A stretch of 52,624 bases of DNA from an uncultured Allobaculum sp. (lineage in GTDB: Bacteria > Bacillota_I > Bacilli_A > Erysipelotrichales > Erysipelotrichaceae): the NCBI GenBank assembly GCA_910579655.1, contig CAJTVE010000015.1:1-52624 (forward strand), given 5' to 3'. The translations under genes were made by a program, and so were the position numbers. The notes below the pieces were generated by a model. It was not told where the DNA came from. It did no database searches and saw only the letters and a program-made list of their open reading frames with translations. This document shows positions 26,634 through 35,031 of this stretch, piece after piece. Every line of letters begins with the position of its first letter. The first letter of the stretch is position 1.

Positions 26634-27590
26634 TTACCAGATATAGGCAGGCTCTTGATTGTTAATCATTCCGGTCCACAGTTCATCCACAGTAAAGACT
26701 TTACGGCCTTCATTTTGTCCATCTTGCTGGTCGTAGCTTGGGTCAATGAAATGAAGCTGGGTCAATGTGCCGTTTTCATCCAGTTCAATTCCATAGATCA
26801 ATCCTTCATGGACAACATGGGCGTACGATGGACCATAAGTATTAGCAACATCAATTTGGACAAAGACTGGGGCTCCAGCCTGGATATCTCGAATGACGCG
26901 CTCACAAAAAAGAGCTTTATCTTCTTCTGTAGCCCCATAGGGAGTCAGTCTGGTCACCTGATATCCGGGATCGTCAGGTCCGGTGGCCACAGGTGCATCA
27001 TAGAGAAGGTTGGAGGCAACCCGGGCTACATCTTCAGGTTCTGTTCCTACTTCTTCCTGGGTATTCATCAAAACGCCAAGATCATACTGGGTCCGATAGA
27101 CGCCATGAGACTCCAGAATCATCTGCAGGCAGGCTGGTGCACAATGCCAGTTCGTCTCCTGTACCTTCTGCGGAAGCGAAATCTGAATCGACTGGGGGCC
27201 TGCAAGTCTGGACGAAGACGAGGATTCCTGAAAACGATCAGAATGTTTTCGTACTGTACGAGGCTGTTGGGCATTCGAAGATTCAGATTCAGAGGCATTC
27301 TGAGGAGAAGAGGACTGCTGCAAAGAGGATGCCGCACTAAGCCGATCTGATCGCACACAATCACCAACCGCACTGACGATCTGTTGAGTTAGCGTTGGTT
27401 TAGGCGGAAATTTAAAGCAAGAAACCATCTCCATTGACAGCTGGGCGACCGCCTCTTCCACACTTTTTCTGGCCCGATGCTGGGCTGCGCTGATGACAGA
27501 GGCTGTAGAGGATCGGGCCGAAGAGCCGCATCCAGCAAGAACCAGGCACACCATCAGTAAGTATTTGGTTTGAGTCAGACAAGATTTCAA
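26634..27590 (-). CDS. Lipoprotein with C39-like cysteine peptidase domain
   Basis: I assign a TTG start at 27590, because AAAGGAG lies seven bases upstream. It gives a compact lipoprotein signal peptide with the lipobox LAGC at residues 18-21, so Cys21 should be lipidated. A Ser/Gln-rich linker runs to about residue 135. A papain-like C39_2 domain follows: catalytic Cys150 in NWHCAPACL, a His in YAHVVHEG, and a final Asp in HFIDPSYD. Frames that start further upstream lack ribosome sites. It is likely a surface-tethered peptidase or a peptidase-like binding protein. The substrate is unknown. Confidence 0.85.
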   Translation of the reverse strand: MKSCLTQTKYLLMVCLVLAGCGSSARSSTASVISAAQHRARKSVEEAVAQLSMEMVSCFKFPPKPTLTQQIVSAVGDCVRSDRLSAASSLQQSSSPQNASESESSNAQQPRTVRKHSDRFQESSSSSRLAGPQSIQISLPQKVQETNWHCAPACLQMILESHGVYRTQYDLGVLMNTQEEVGTEPEDVARVASNLLYDAPVATGPDDPGYQVTRLTPYGATEEDKALFCERVIRDIQAGAPVFVQIDVANTYGPSYAHVVHEGLIYGIELDENGTLTQLHFIDPSYDQQDGQNEGRKVFTVDELWTGMINNQEPAYIW

Positions 27591-27909
27591 AATCGGCACT
27601 CCTTTCTTCCTGAGCAGAATTTTCTGCTTCATTAGCATGCCAAGTCCAGCGGCAATTGACAACCAGAATCCATATTTGTTCTCAAAAAACGCGCAGAACT
27701 GCGATAATTCATCTTAAACAGATTGCATTTCTAATCCAACGATCCGATCAGCAGATCAGCATCCGCCTCGCTTAAATCCGTCTGGCACAAAAAATGAGAT
27801 TCTGTTCTTGCTGGCTTACGAAGCCATTCCGATCAAAATCTCATTTCAATGTAGAGTGTCAGTTTAGAAGGACAGGATCTGATGGATAAAACCAGGTCCA
27901 GTGTATTGG
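27591..27909. other. Spacer between the LRR gene and the C39 lipoprotein gene
   Basis: 319 bp without a gene. It contains the terminator of the LRR gene at 27786-27846. The promoter of the lipoprotein gene should lie in its left part on the minus strand, but no clear pair stands out. Confidence 0.4.
27786..27846 (-). terminator. Terminator of the LRR protein gene
   Basis: AAATGAGATT (27792-27801) pairs with AATCTCATTT (27837-27846), and an inner GGCTT/AAGCC stem adds to it. On the minus strand the T-run TTTTTTG follows. Confidence 0.85.
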
Positions 27910-29352
27910 CTAATCAGTGAACTTGGAATAGAAAGCCATTTTTTCCAGAGCTGAAGTATCCGCAATCGGGTTGTCTTCCAGGCGGAGCGCTTCAAGCAGT
28001 TCCAGGTCTTTTAATGGGGAGACATCCGTAATATAGTTGGCTTTTAAGGTCAGCTGACGCAGATAGTTCAGTTTAGAGAGCGGACGCAGATCCTTGATCA
28101 TGTTGTGGTCAAGACGCAGGTAAGAGATATACTCAAGGTTTTCCAGCGGTTTGAGATCCACAATATTGTTGTTGTACAGGTCAGCAATGCACAACTCATG
28201 GAGATCCGACAATGGCTTCAGGTCAGAAATATTGTTGTTTTCCAGCGAGATAATCTTGAGATCATGCATGTCTTTGAGGCAGTCAATATTGTGAATCTGG
28301 TTGCGGCCGACATTCAGATCTACGAGCTGTTTGCATTCTTTCAGGCAGTCGATGCTGGTGATGCGGTTGGTAAACAGATCGAGAACTTCAAGCTTATGTG
28401 CATCCTTTAAGAAGGAAATATCAGTCAGCTGGCAGAATTCGGCATTGAGAGCTTTCAGGTTTTCGACGTTGGTAAACTCATCTGTATGGGTCAGTTCATT
28501 TTTGGAAACGTTGAGTTCTTCAAGATCTTTAATATGGTTAAGATCGCGCATATCCGAGAATCCAGTCTGTTCCATGGAAATTTTGCGCAGTTTTGGCAGA
28601 TCCGAGAAGAACTGGAAATCATAAGCTGAATTGTAGTCCATATTCAGGCTTTCCAGTGATGGGAAGTCTTTTAATGGATTGTAATCTTTCAGGTATGGGT
28701 TATTGGAAACATCCAGGTGTTTGAGATGCTTCATGGAGGAGAGCGGCGTAATGTCGCTGACCAGGTTGGTTGCCAGATTGAGATCTTCAATGTGAGTCAA
28801 GAAAGACAGATCTTCAATATAGAAGCGGCGCAGACCGGACATATCCAGTTTGGTCAGCTTCGGCAGACGGCCTAATACAGAGTAGTTGAATGGTCCATTT
28901 TCGGTATTGATCCGAATTTCGCGCAGCTGCTTGCAGTTTTCAACATAGTCCAGCGAGTCAATTTTCGCTTTTTTCAGATTGAGGACTTTCAGATTGATCA
29001 TGCTGCCGATTGCTGAAATATCCATGACATACAGGTTATTACGGGACAGGTTCAGCTTTTCGATCATGTAGTGATTGTCGAGAGGCTCAATATCACGCAG
29101 GCGGTTGCCGCACACATTGACATCAATCAGGCTGGTCAGATTACGCAATGGCTCAATACTGGTCAGAGCATTATTGGAGACGTTAATTCGTTCCAGGTTG
29201 GTTGCGTATTCCAGTCCGTCCAGAGTGTCGATGTCCCGATCCGAAGCATCCAGCTGGATCAGTTCGAGCAGGTCTTCTTTTTTTAATTGATCTGGTGTTG
29301 TATGGAGAGTGCCAGCAATGACGTTGGCTAAAGCGGAATTTTTGATAAACAT
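27910..29352 (-). CDS. Leucine-rich repeat protein, probably cytosolic
   Basis: This 480-aa protein starts at MFIKNSALANVI, with GGAGGG before the ATG at 29352. A longer frame to 29457 has no support. After a short helical cap (residues 1-30), almost the whole chain is leucine-rich repeats of about 22 residues. They are of the internalin/SDS22 type, for example DLKPLSDLHELCIADLYNN and DLKPLENLEYISYLRLDHN, some eighteen in number. There is no signal peptide, wall-sorting motif or membrane helix. Such repeats bind proteins. The partner is unknown. The gene is monocistronic with its own terminator. Confidence 0.9.
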   Translation of the reverse strand: MFIKNSALANVIAGTLHTTPDQLKKEDLLELIQLDASDRDIDTLDGLEYATNLERINVSNNALTSIEPLRNLTSLIDVNVCGNRLRDIEPLDNHYMIEKLNLSRNNLYVMDISAIGSMINLKVLNLKKAKIDSLDYVENCKQLREIRINTENGPFNYSVLGRLPKLTKLDMSGLRRFYIEDLSFLTHIEDLNLATNLVSDITPLSSMKHLKHLDVSNNPYLKDYNPLKDFPSLESLNMDYNSAYDFQFFSDLPKLRKISMEQTGFSDMRDLNHIKDLEELNVSKNELTHTDEFTNVENLKALNAEFCQLTDISFLKDAHKLEVLDLFTNRITSIDCLKECKQLVDLNVGRNQIHNIDCLKDMHDLKIISLENNNISDLKPLSDLHELCIADLYNNNIVDLKPLENLEYISYLRLDHNMIKDLRPLSKLNYLRQLTLKANYITDVSPLKDLELLEALRLEDNPIADTSALEKMAFYSKFTD

Positions 29353-29741
29353 GGTTTTCCCTCCGATATGAGTATTGATGGCTCTATTATACATTGGTTC
29401 GGGAGAGTAAATCACAAAACATCTGCGCGAAAATCGGCCTTGCTTCTTTCCCCACATTCTCTCTTCTTTGACTGCATTCTCTTTTCTGTGCTTTCTTCAC
29501 TTTGGTCCACGACTGAACAATCGATTAAAAATCGATCATTTTGCGTCTTTTTGTGAGGCAGCAAAAATTCTGAGCTTCTCCTTTTCACGTATTCTTGGAT
29601 ATGGTGTCTCGTTCATAACAGGCCTGGAATCCATCATTTTCACCTCATTTAGGGGGCTGTGTCATCTTGTTGTGGTTTTTTCCTTCTGTTCTAACCAAAA
29701 TATGGTATCTTTATACATAGAGGTCAGGCGGATTTTTCATC
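29353..29741. other. Spacer between the LRR and cold-shock genes
   Basis: About 390 bp, T-rich on the plus strand, with no gene I can support. CGATT/AATCG near 29521-29535 forms a small hairpin. Confidence 0.35.
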
Positions 29742-29771
29742 TTGACGGATTCGGCCGGGTCTCTATATAAT
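29742..29771 (+). promoter_or_regulatory. Promoter of the cold-shock gene with long leader
   Basis: TTGACG (29742-29747), an 18-base spacer and TATAAT (29766-29771). The predicted leader to the start codon is about 120 bases, a length usual for cold-shock mRNAs whose leaders act as thermosensors. Thermosensing here is inference. Confidence 0.8.
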
Positions 29772-29897
29772 TTTGATTAGGATAGATTCAACATTGATTT
29801 TTAGTAACTGGAATGCTTCTGCTTTTCCAGGTTCGCATTAAAGTGTCACACATTTTTAATCGTAAAAATCTTCCAATCTATTCCGGGAGGTAAAAAC

Positions 29898-30104
29898 ATG
29901 AACACTGGAAAAGTGAAATGGTTTAACGCTGAAAAAGGCTATGGCTTCATCACAGGTGAAGATGGAAAAGACGTATTCGTACATTACTCTTCCATTAACC
30001 AGAAAGGTTACCGTTCCCTCGAAGAAGGCCAGACTGTAACTTACGATATCGTTGAAGGCGATCGTGGAAAACAGGCTGCTAACGTTACTCCTGTTTCTGA
30101 ATAA
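29898..30104 (+). CDS. cspA: CspA-family cold-shock protein
   Basis: This 68-aa single cold-shock domain begins MNTGKVKWFNAEKGYGF. RNA-binding motifs are RNP1 KGYGFI (13-18) and RNP2 VFVHY (26-30). It binds single-stranded RNA and DNA and melts mRNA structure. GGGAGG precedes the start. Its own promoter, long leader and terminator make a monocistronic unit. Which of the several Csp roles it plays cannot be decided. Confidence 0.96.
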   Translation: MNTGKVKWFNAEKGYGFITGEDGKDVFVHYSSINQKGYRSLEEGQTVTYDIVEGDRGKQAANVTPVSE

Positions 30105-30120
30105 TTCTCATTCAGACTTG

Positions 30121-30142
30121 AAAGCGCTCCGGCGCTTTTTTA
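30121..30142 (+). terminator. Terminator of the cold-shock gene
   Basis: AGCGC/GCGCT stem flanked by A and T runs, followed by TTTTTTA. Confidence 0.88.
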
Positions 30143-30176
30143 TTTCCTCTGCCCGCCAACTTCTCCCGATTAAAAA

Positions 30177-30240
30177 CAAGAAAAGTCCGCATCAACCTGA
30201 CATCAGATAAATTTCCTGATGGTCATCGATGCGGACTTTT
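30177..30240. terminator. Long convergent terminator hairpin
   Basis: AAAAGTCCGCATC (30181-30193) pairs perfectly with GATGCGGACTTTT (30228-30240). An inner CATCAG/CTGATG stem extends the structure. On the minus strand TTTTCTTGTTTTT follows, so it chiefly ends the 353-aa gene. Confidence 0.85.
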
Positions 30241-30353
30241 GAACATTCAGAACTGGTTTCCGGGCAGACTGGAGCCAGTATTCATTTTTTTGGTCCCGCC
30301 CTCCTTGTCTTCCAGACAAAGTTTTCAGTCTGGCCAGAGAAAAAAGCACCGGG

Positions 30354-31415
30354 TTAAGCTTCCTGAGTAAAAGGCCGGTAATACAGTTCGACTTTGCCTT
30401 TGAGCTGGTCCTGGATCTGTTTGAAGACCTGCTCAAATTTAGCCGGATCAAATAGGATCAAGTCAATATAGGAATAAGATTTCCCGATCGCGCCCCCGAT
30501 GACTTTTCCATAGTGCAAAGGCGCCAGCAAAGCTTCAATGTGTCTGGAGAGTTCCTGGCGAAACTTAGCATCCTGTTCGTTATCGAATGGATTGTTGTAA
30601 TAGATGTAGCCGTATTCACCATCTTTGGACTGTAAGTCGAGCTGAACATCCCCTTTATTGCCAAGTGTTTCTTCAACTAAGGCAGGATGAACAGTGAAGA
30701 TCATCTTCATATCCTTGCGTAAGGAGTCACTCGCAAAATCCTGATGGGGTTTGAAGACCGTGTAAATATCGAGTGGGTGCTTATAATCCTGCCATTTATC
30801 CTTTTCGACAGTATCCATAATGACTTCATACAGTTCAGTCAGATTGCAGAAATCAACACCGTTTTCCGGCTGATCGAGGAAGTCAATCTCGGAGACATAG
30901 GATTCCAGGGCATTTTCACCAATCGCCAGTTCGACCAGATAAATGCACATTTCCCGCTTATATTCCGGGTTTTCAATCAGTGAGAAGCCTGGGCAGTAAA
31001 CCTTGACTGCAAAAGAATGAGACTTCTGGTTGATGACATAAAAAGCTGTCATATCAAACAGAGAATAATGCTCATCCTTGATCTGCAGGCTGGCTTCAAT
31101 GGCCTTCTGGCTTAATGGCGGAAGGGTATCATTGATGATCCATCTCTTTTTAACAGAAGCTGGCGCCAGTTTTTTCATCTGCTGACAGATGAGCTGGCTG
31201 GTTTTATTGGGTCCGGAATCAAAGGTCATTTCAGGCTCATCAAAATTATCTTCCACAAAGAAATGAGCCCCGCTGATCCGATTAGTTTCTTCGTTGAGCA
31301 TATCGAGAATCTCAGAGATCTTTTCGTAGTTTTTGACTTTTAAAGCTTCTAACAAAGCTGGTTCTTCATCTTCAAAACGAGACCAGAACGCTTTGATATT
31401 ATCTAAAACACTCAT
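30354..31415 (-). CDS. Unrecognised 353-aa soluble protein
   Basis: I do not recognise a named domain. The chain is acidic, soluble and rich in aromatic residues, without signal peptide or membrane helix. The first 60 residues are helical (FWSRFEDEEPALLEAL). The rest alternates strands and helices, and GEYGYIYYNNPF near residue 270 looks like a conserved loop. Start at 31415 is favoured by AAGGA five bases upstream. An ATG six bases earlier is possible. Flanked by spacers and a strong terminator, it is probably monocistronic. Confidence 0.75.
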   Translation of the reverse strand: MSVLDNIKAFWSRFEDEEPALLEALKVKNYEKISEILDMLNEETNRISGAHFFVEDNFDEPEMTFDSGPNKTSQLICQQMKKLAPASVKKRWIINDTLPPLSQKAIEASLQIKDEHYSLFDMTAFYVINQKSHSFAVKVYCPGFSLIENPEYKREMCIYLVELAIGENALESYVSEIDFLDQPENGVDFCNLTELYEVIMDTVEKDKWQDYKHPLDIYTVFKPHQDFASDSLRKDMKMIFTVHPALVEETLGNKGDVQLDLQSKDGEYGYIYYNNPFDNEQDAKFRQELSRHIEALLAPLHYGKVIGGAIGKSYSYIDLILFDPAKFEQVFKQIQDQLKGKVELYYRPFTQEA

Positions 31416-31597
31416 TGTCATCCTTCTTTCTTAAGCGTTCAGAACAGGTTCCCTGCAAATCTTTGGGCGGCTGCCAGTTTTCTGCCAAGATCCGACTCTT
31501 CAAGGAGCTCTTCTGACTGACTTCAACCATCACTGTACGGCAGTTGGCCGTTGATCAAAACCGACCTGCCTGAAACAAACGGTAAAGCAAATCTGCA

Positions 31598-32257
31598 TCA
31601 GGTGATGATTTGCTGGCGAACCATCTGTTCAATTCGATCCGCTAACAGATGGGCGAGTTTTTCATGACCTGTCTTATCAAGATGAATTCCATCGATCATG
31701 CCGCCGGTAAGACCCGCTTTCTGAGTGTCCAGCACAAAACAATGCTCTTGATCAGCAATCCGGTGAATCACCTTTCCGCATCCAGCAAGAATAGCCATTC
31801 CTTCCTCTCCATAGCTGCCAATGGCTTCATAATTATTTCTAAGGGAGGCAGGAATTGCAGGCGGCTCGACAAACAGAATTGGGGCAATCTTGCAGCGGGC
31901 AGCTGCACAGGCTTTTTCGTTGGCCTGTTTGCACAGGCTGACAAAGCGCTCAAAGGATTGCGTCCAGCCCTTCAGAGAGCGATTAAACATTCGTCTTGCA
32001 TCATTGCTTCCAAGAACAATGACCAGTAAATCATAAGGTGCAGCCGCAAGAGTAAAGCGAGCGATCTGTCTGGAACCGGCTGATTCATAGAAATACGGTT
32101 CCTGACTGTCCAAAAGTCGGCCGTTGAGACCATCTTCGACAATCTGCCAGTGCGGTTCTAATATGGCCAGATCACTCACAAACCGGCTGGACTGGCGCAA
32201 GCCGGTGCAGGGATCAAAACCCCAGACATTGGAATCGCCAAATATCGCAATTTTCAT
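31598..32257 (-). CDS. SGNH/GDSL-family hydrolase
   Basis: This 219-aa protein has block I GDSN at residues 7-10 with the nucleophilic Ser9. GSNDARR near residue 83 is block III and GIHLDKTGHEKL near 190 is block V, with the catalytic Asp and His. It resembles arylesterase/lipase-like SGNH enzymes acting on small esters. No signal peptide is seen, so it is cytosolic. Its ATG overlaps the upstream stop by 4 bp (32254-32257), so it is translated with the folate enzyme. Confidence 0.88.
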   Translation of the reverse strand: MKIAIFGDSNVWGFDPCTGLRQSSRFVSDLAILEPHWQIVEDGLNGRLLDSQEPYFYESAGSRQIARFTLAAAPYDLLVIVLGSNDARRMFNRSLKGWTQSFERFVSLCKQANEKACAAARCKIAPILFVEPPAIPASLRNNYEAIGSYGEEGMAILAGCGKVIHRIADQEHCFVLDTQKAGLTGGMIDGIHLDKTGHEKLAHLLADRIEQMVRQQIIT

Positions 32258-33093
32258 GATTCATCCTCTTTTCGTTCCTGACGTCCATAGAACAGAGTTC
32301 GGGTTGGCGTGACAATCACATCCAGTCTTTCATCCCATGGCTGCGGCTCAAAAATTTCTTCCTGTTGGTCATAGGCAATCCCGATGCGCAGACATTGTGG
32401 ATGAGCTGCCAGGTAACGATCATAATACCCACCGCCATAGCCTATCCGATAGCCATCGCAAAAGGCCAGCAGCGGAATCAACAGCACTTCGGGAACTTCC
32501 AGAGGCTTCTTCCCTTTTCGTGGGCACGGTTCCAGCAGACCAAACTCACCAGGTTCCACATTGAAAAGATCGTACAGATCCTCGATCCATTGCGGAGTGA
32601 AGGGAGCAAACGAGGCCGGTCTTCTTTCTGTCTGGTAAAAAGCCACGAGACTTTCTGCACTTTTCTCTTTTCCCTTTTCTGACCACTCATTTTGAGTTGA
32701 ACAATTCCGCTCCTTCTCATCCACTTCCTCATACACTTCGTTTTTTTCAAGGTCGCGTTTGAACAAGGGATACATTGCCATTTCTGTTTTTGAGAGCACC
32801 TTAGGGGCATACACAACCGGCGCAATAACGGACAATTTTTGGATGGCCTGCAGCTGCTCTGTCGTCAGCGCTGGATGTTGCCGAATGAAGGAAAGCACAT
32901 CTTCGGATTTCAAATTCCCTGCCGCAAGTCTTGCCAGAAGCTCAAATCCATCGGCTTCCCCGCGCACGGGAAGATACAGGCCGACAGACGATTTTTGGTG
33001 AAAAAAAGGCAGAAGCCTGAGGGCGATCTGAAGATCTTTTTGACGCCGGTCAGGAATCTGCTTTCTTTTCTGGATCCTTACTTTTCGATTCAT
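32254..33093 (-). CDS. 5-formyltetrahydrofolate cyclo-ligase, enlarged
   Basis: The C-terminal motif GYRIGYGGGYYDRYLA identifies the MTHFS family, which converts 5-formyl-THF to 5,10-methenyl-THF using ATP. A basic N-terminus (MNRKVRIQKRKQI) fits the usual ATP-binding start. From 33093 the protein is 279 aa, whereas the family is normally about 180-200 aa. The excess lies between residue 45 and the motif: a helical insert (FELLARLAAGNLKSEDVLSF) and a charged Glu/Lys-rich insert near residues 120-155. GGAG lies about 12 bases upstream. The ORF frame extends further up into sufB but without a ribosome site. It follows sufB by 43 bp. Confidence 0.85.
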   Translation of the reverse strand: MNRKVRIQKRKQIPDRRQKDLQIALRLLPFFHQKSSVGLYLPVRGEADGFELLARLAAGNLKSEDVLSFIRQHPALTTEQLQAIQKLSVIAPVVYAPKVLSKTEMAMYPLFKRDLEKNEVYEEVDEKERNCSTQNEWSEKGKEKSAESLVAFYQTERRPASFAPFTPQWIEDLYDLFNVEPGEFGLLEPCPRKGKKPLEVPEVLLIPLLAFCDGYRIGYGGGYYDRYLAAHPQCLRIGIAYDQQEEIFEPQPWDERLDVIVTPTRTLFYGRQERKEDES

Positions 33094-33136
33094 GTATATT
33101 CTCAGCTCCATGATCCAGTCTGGATTGGGTTCAAGA

Positions 33137-34552
33137 TTAACCGATAGAATCGGACATATCCAGTTTGAGCAGCTGGTTGAGCTCAACCGCATATTCCATA
33201 GGCAGCTCACGAGTGAATGGTTCAAGGAATCCCATCACAATCATTTCCGTTGCCTTTTCTCTGGATAAGCCGCGGCTCATCAGATAGAACAGCTGTTCTT
33301 CAGAAATGTTTGAAACCGTTGCTTCGTGCTCAATCTGGCTGGTCTGATTCGTCTGGCGGTTGAGCGGGATGGTATCGGATCTGGACTGTTTATCCAGGAT
33401 CAGCGTATCGCACTCAACTTTGGACTTGGCATAGTCTGCACGTTTGCCATGGACAACCCAGCCCCGGTAGTTGGTTTCACCACCATTGCGGGCAACCGAT
33501 TTCGAAATAATCGTACTGGAAGTATGAGGAGCCAGATGAATCATTTTGGCTCCAGCATCCTGAATCTGGTCTTTGGAAGCAACGGCGATGGAAACTGTTG
33601 TTCCTTTCGCATACGGTCCAACCAGGACGCAGGATGGGTATTTCATGTTCAGGTGGGATCCGATGTTGCCATCGATCCATTCCATATGGCCGGCTTCATG
33701 AACCAGAGCCCGTTTGGTGACGAGATTGATAATGTTGTTCGACCAGTTCTGAACGGTAGAATAACGGCATTTGGCATTTTTGTGAACAAAGATTTCGACA
33801 ACCGCTGCATGGAGCGAATCCTTGGAATAAATAGGAGCTGTACAGCCTTCTACGTAATGGACATCAGCGCCTTCATCAACGATGATCAGCGTTCGTTCGA
33901 ACTGACCGGCTGACTGAGAGTTGATGCGGAAGTAAGACTGTAATGGTTTTTCAAGTTTTACGCCTTTTGGAACATAAATGAAGCTTCCGCCAGACCATAC
34001 GGCGGTGTTCAAGGCAGCGTACTTGTTATCAGTATAGGGAATCAAAGTTCCAAAGTATTTTTTAAACAGGTCTGGATGCTCACGCAGGGCGCTGTCGGTA
34101 TCCAGGAAGATCACGCCTTTGTCTTCAACTTCCTGAAGCATATTGTGGTAAACCACTTCAGATTCGTATTGTGTTGAGACACCGGCCAGAAATTTCTGTT
34201 CAGCTTCTGGAATTCCCAGTTTCTGGAACGTATTGCGGATGGTTTCCGGCACTTCATCCCAGTCTTTTTCCTGCTTGTCACTTGGACGGATGTAGTAGGT
34301 GAAGTCATCAAAGTCAATATGGCTCAAATCAGGACCCCAGTCTGGATTTTTCTGCTCCAAAAAGGAATGGTAGGCCTTCAGGCGAAGATCCAGCATCCAT
34401 TCCGGTTCTTTTTTAATCGCCGAAATTTCACGGATCGTTTCTTCGCTCAGACCTTTTCCGGTATTGAATACCGAAGTGTCCTCATCATGGAAACCATATT
34501 TATATTCTTCATCCGTCAGGGCTGCAGCATCTTTTTTGATGTCGTCACTCAT
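33137..34552 (-). CDS. sufB: Fe-S cluster assembly scaffold SufB
   Basis: This 471-aa scaffold subunit of the SufBC2D complex builds Fe-S clusters. It has the long beta-helix core with conserved stretches (GVIFLDTDSALREHPDLF, VPKGVKLEKPLQSYFRIN) and a C-terminal part with GFLEPFTRELPMEYAVEL. Its start codon overlaps the sufU stop by 4 bp. It is normal in length and encoded last of the five suf genes, as usual in Firmicutes. Confidence 0.97.
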   Translation of the reverse strand: MSDDIKKDAAALTDEEYKYGFHDEDTSVFNTGKGLSEETIREISAIKKEPEWMLDLRLKAYHSFLEQKNPDWGPDLSHIDFDDFTYYIRPSDKQEKDWDEVPETIRNTFQKLGIPEAEQKFLAGVSTQYESEVVYHNMLQEVEDKGVIFLDTDSALREHPDLFKKYFGTLIPYTDNKYAALNTAVWSGGSFIYVPKGVKLEKPLQSYFRINSQSAGQFERTLIIVDEGADVHYVEGCTAPIYSKDSLHAAVVEIFVHKNAKCRYSTVQNWSNNIINLVTKRALVHEAGHMEWIDGNIGSHLNMKYPSCVLVGPYAKGTTVSIAVASKDQIQDAGAKMIHLAPHTSSTIISKSVARNGGETNYRGWVVHGKRADYAKSKVECDTLILDKQSRSDTIPLNRQTNQTSQIEHEATVSNISEEQLFYLMSRGLSREKATEMIVMGFLEPFTRELPMEYAVELNQLLKLDMSDSIG

Positions 34553-35016
34553 TTGGATGCCTCTTCTTTCTGCTTGGATGGATGATCTTTTTCGTAATCT
34601 TCAATCATTTCTTCCATAGCCCGCCAGCCAATCGTGGCGCAGCCAATCCGGTTTGGCTGCTTGGCAACTCCTTCAAAGGCAACGGCATCTTCCAGCACGT
34701 CTGCATCGTAAGGCTGGCCATGAATCATCTTGTTATAGTTGTTGATAATGTTTTCTGCTTCCGCAATCGTCTTTCCCTCTAATAAGTGGGTCAGAATGGA
34801 AGTTGAAGCAGTGGAAATGGTGCAGGCCTGACCATCAAAGCGGACATCCTGAACCTTTCCGTCCTTAATTTTAGCCTGGACAGTAATATCATCGATACAA
34901 GAGTCACTGGCCATATGACGATGATCATATTCCTTGTCATCGGTAAGTTCTTTATGACGGGGATACGAGTAGTTATCCATGATAATCTCGCGGTAATACG
35001 TTGGATCAATTGACAT
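34549..35016 (-). CDS. sufU: SufU zinc-dependent sulfur-transfer protein
   Basis: In this 155-aa protein zinc ligands and active-site residues are in place: Cys40 and Asp42 in SCIDD, Cys65 in GQACTIS, and Cys126 in RIGCATIGW. SufU accepts sulfur from SufS and passes it to the SufBCD scaffold. AAAGGAGGAG stands before the start. It lies between sufS and sufB. Confidence 0.96.
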   Translation of the reverse strand: MSIDPTYYREIIMDNYSYPRHKELTDDKEYDHRHMASDSCIDDITVQAKIKDGKVQDVRFDGQACTISTASTSILTHLLEGKTIAEAENIINNYNKMIHGQPYDADVLEDAVAFEGVAKQPNRIGCATIGWRAMEEMIEDYEKDHPSKQKEEASK

Positions 35017-35031
35017 GAAAACTCCTCCTTT

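Noticed and set aside
32254..33225. Longer N-terminus of the folate cyclo-ligase reaching into sufB
   Set aside because: The extra 44 residues read in another frame through the sufB end, have no ribosome site and look unlike the family's start.
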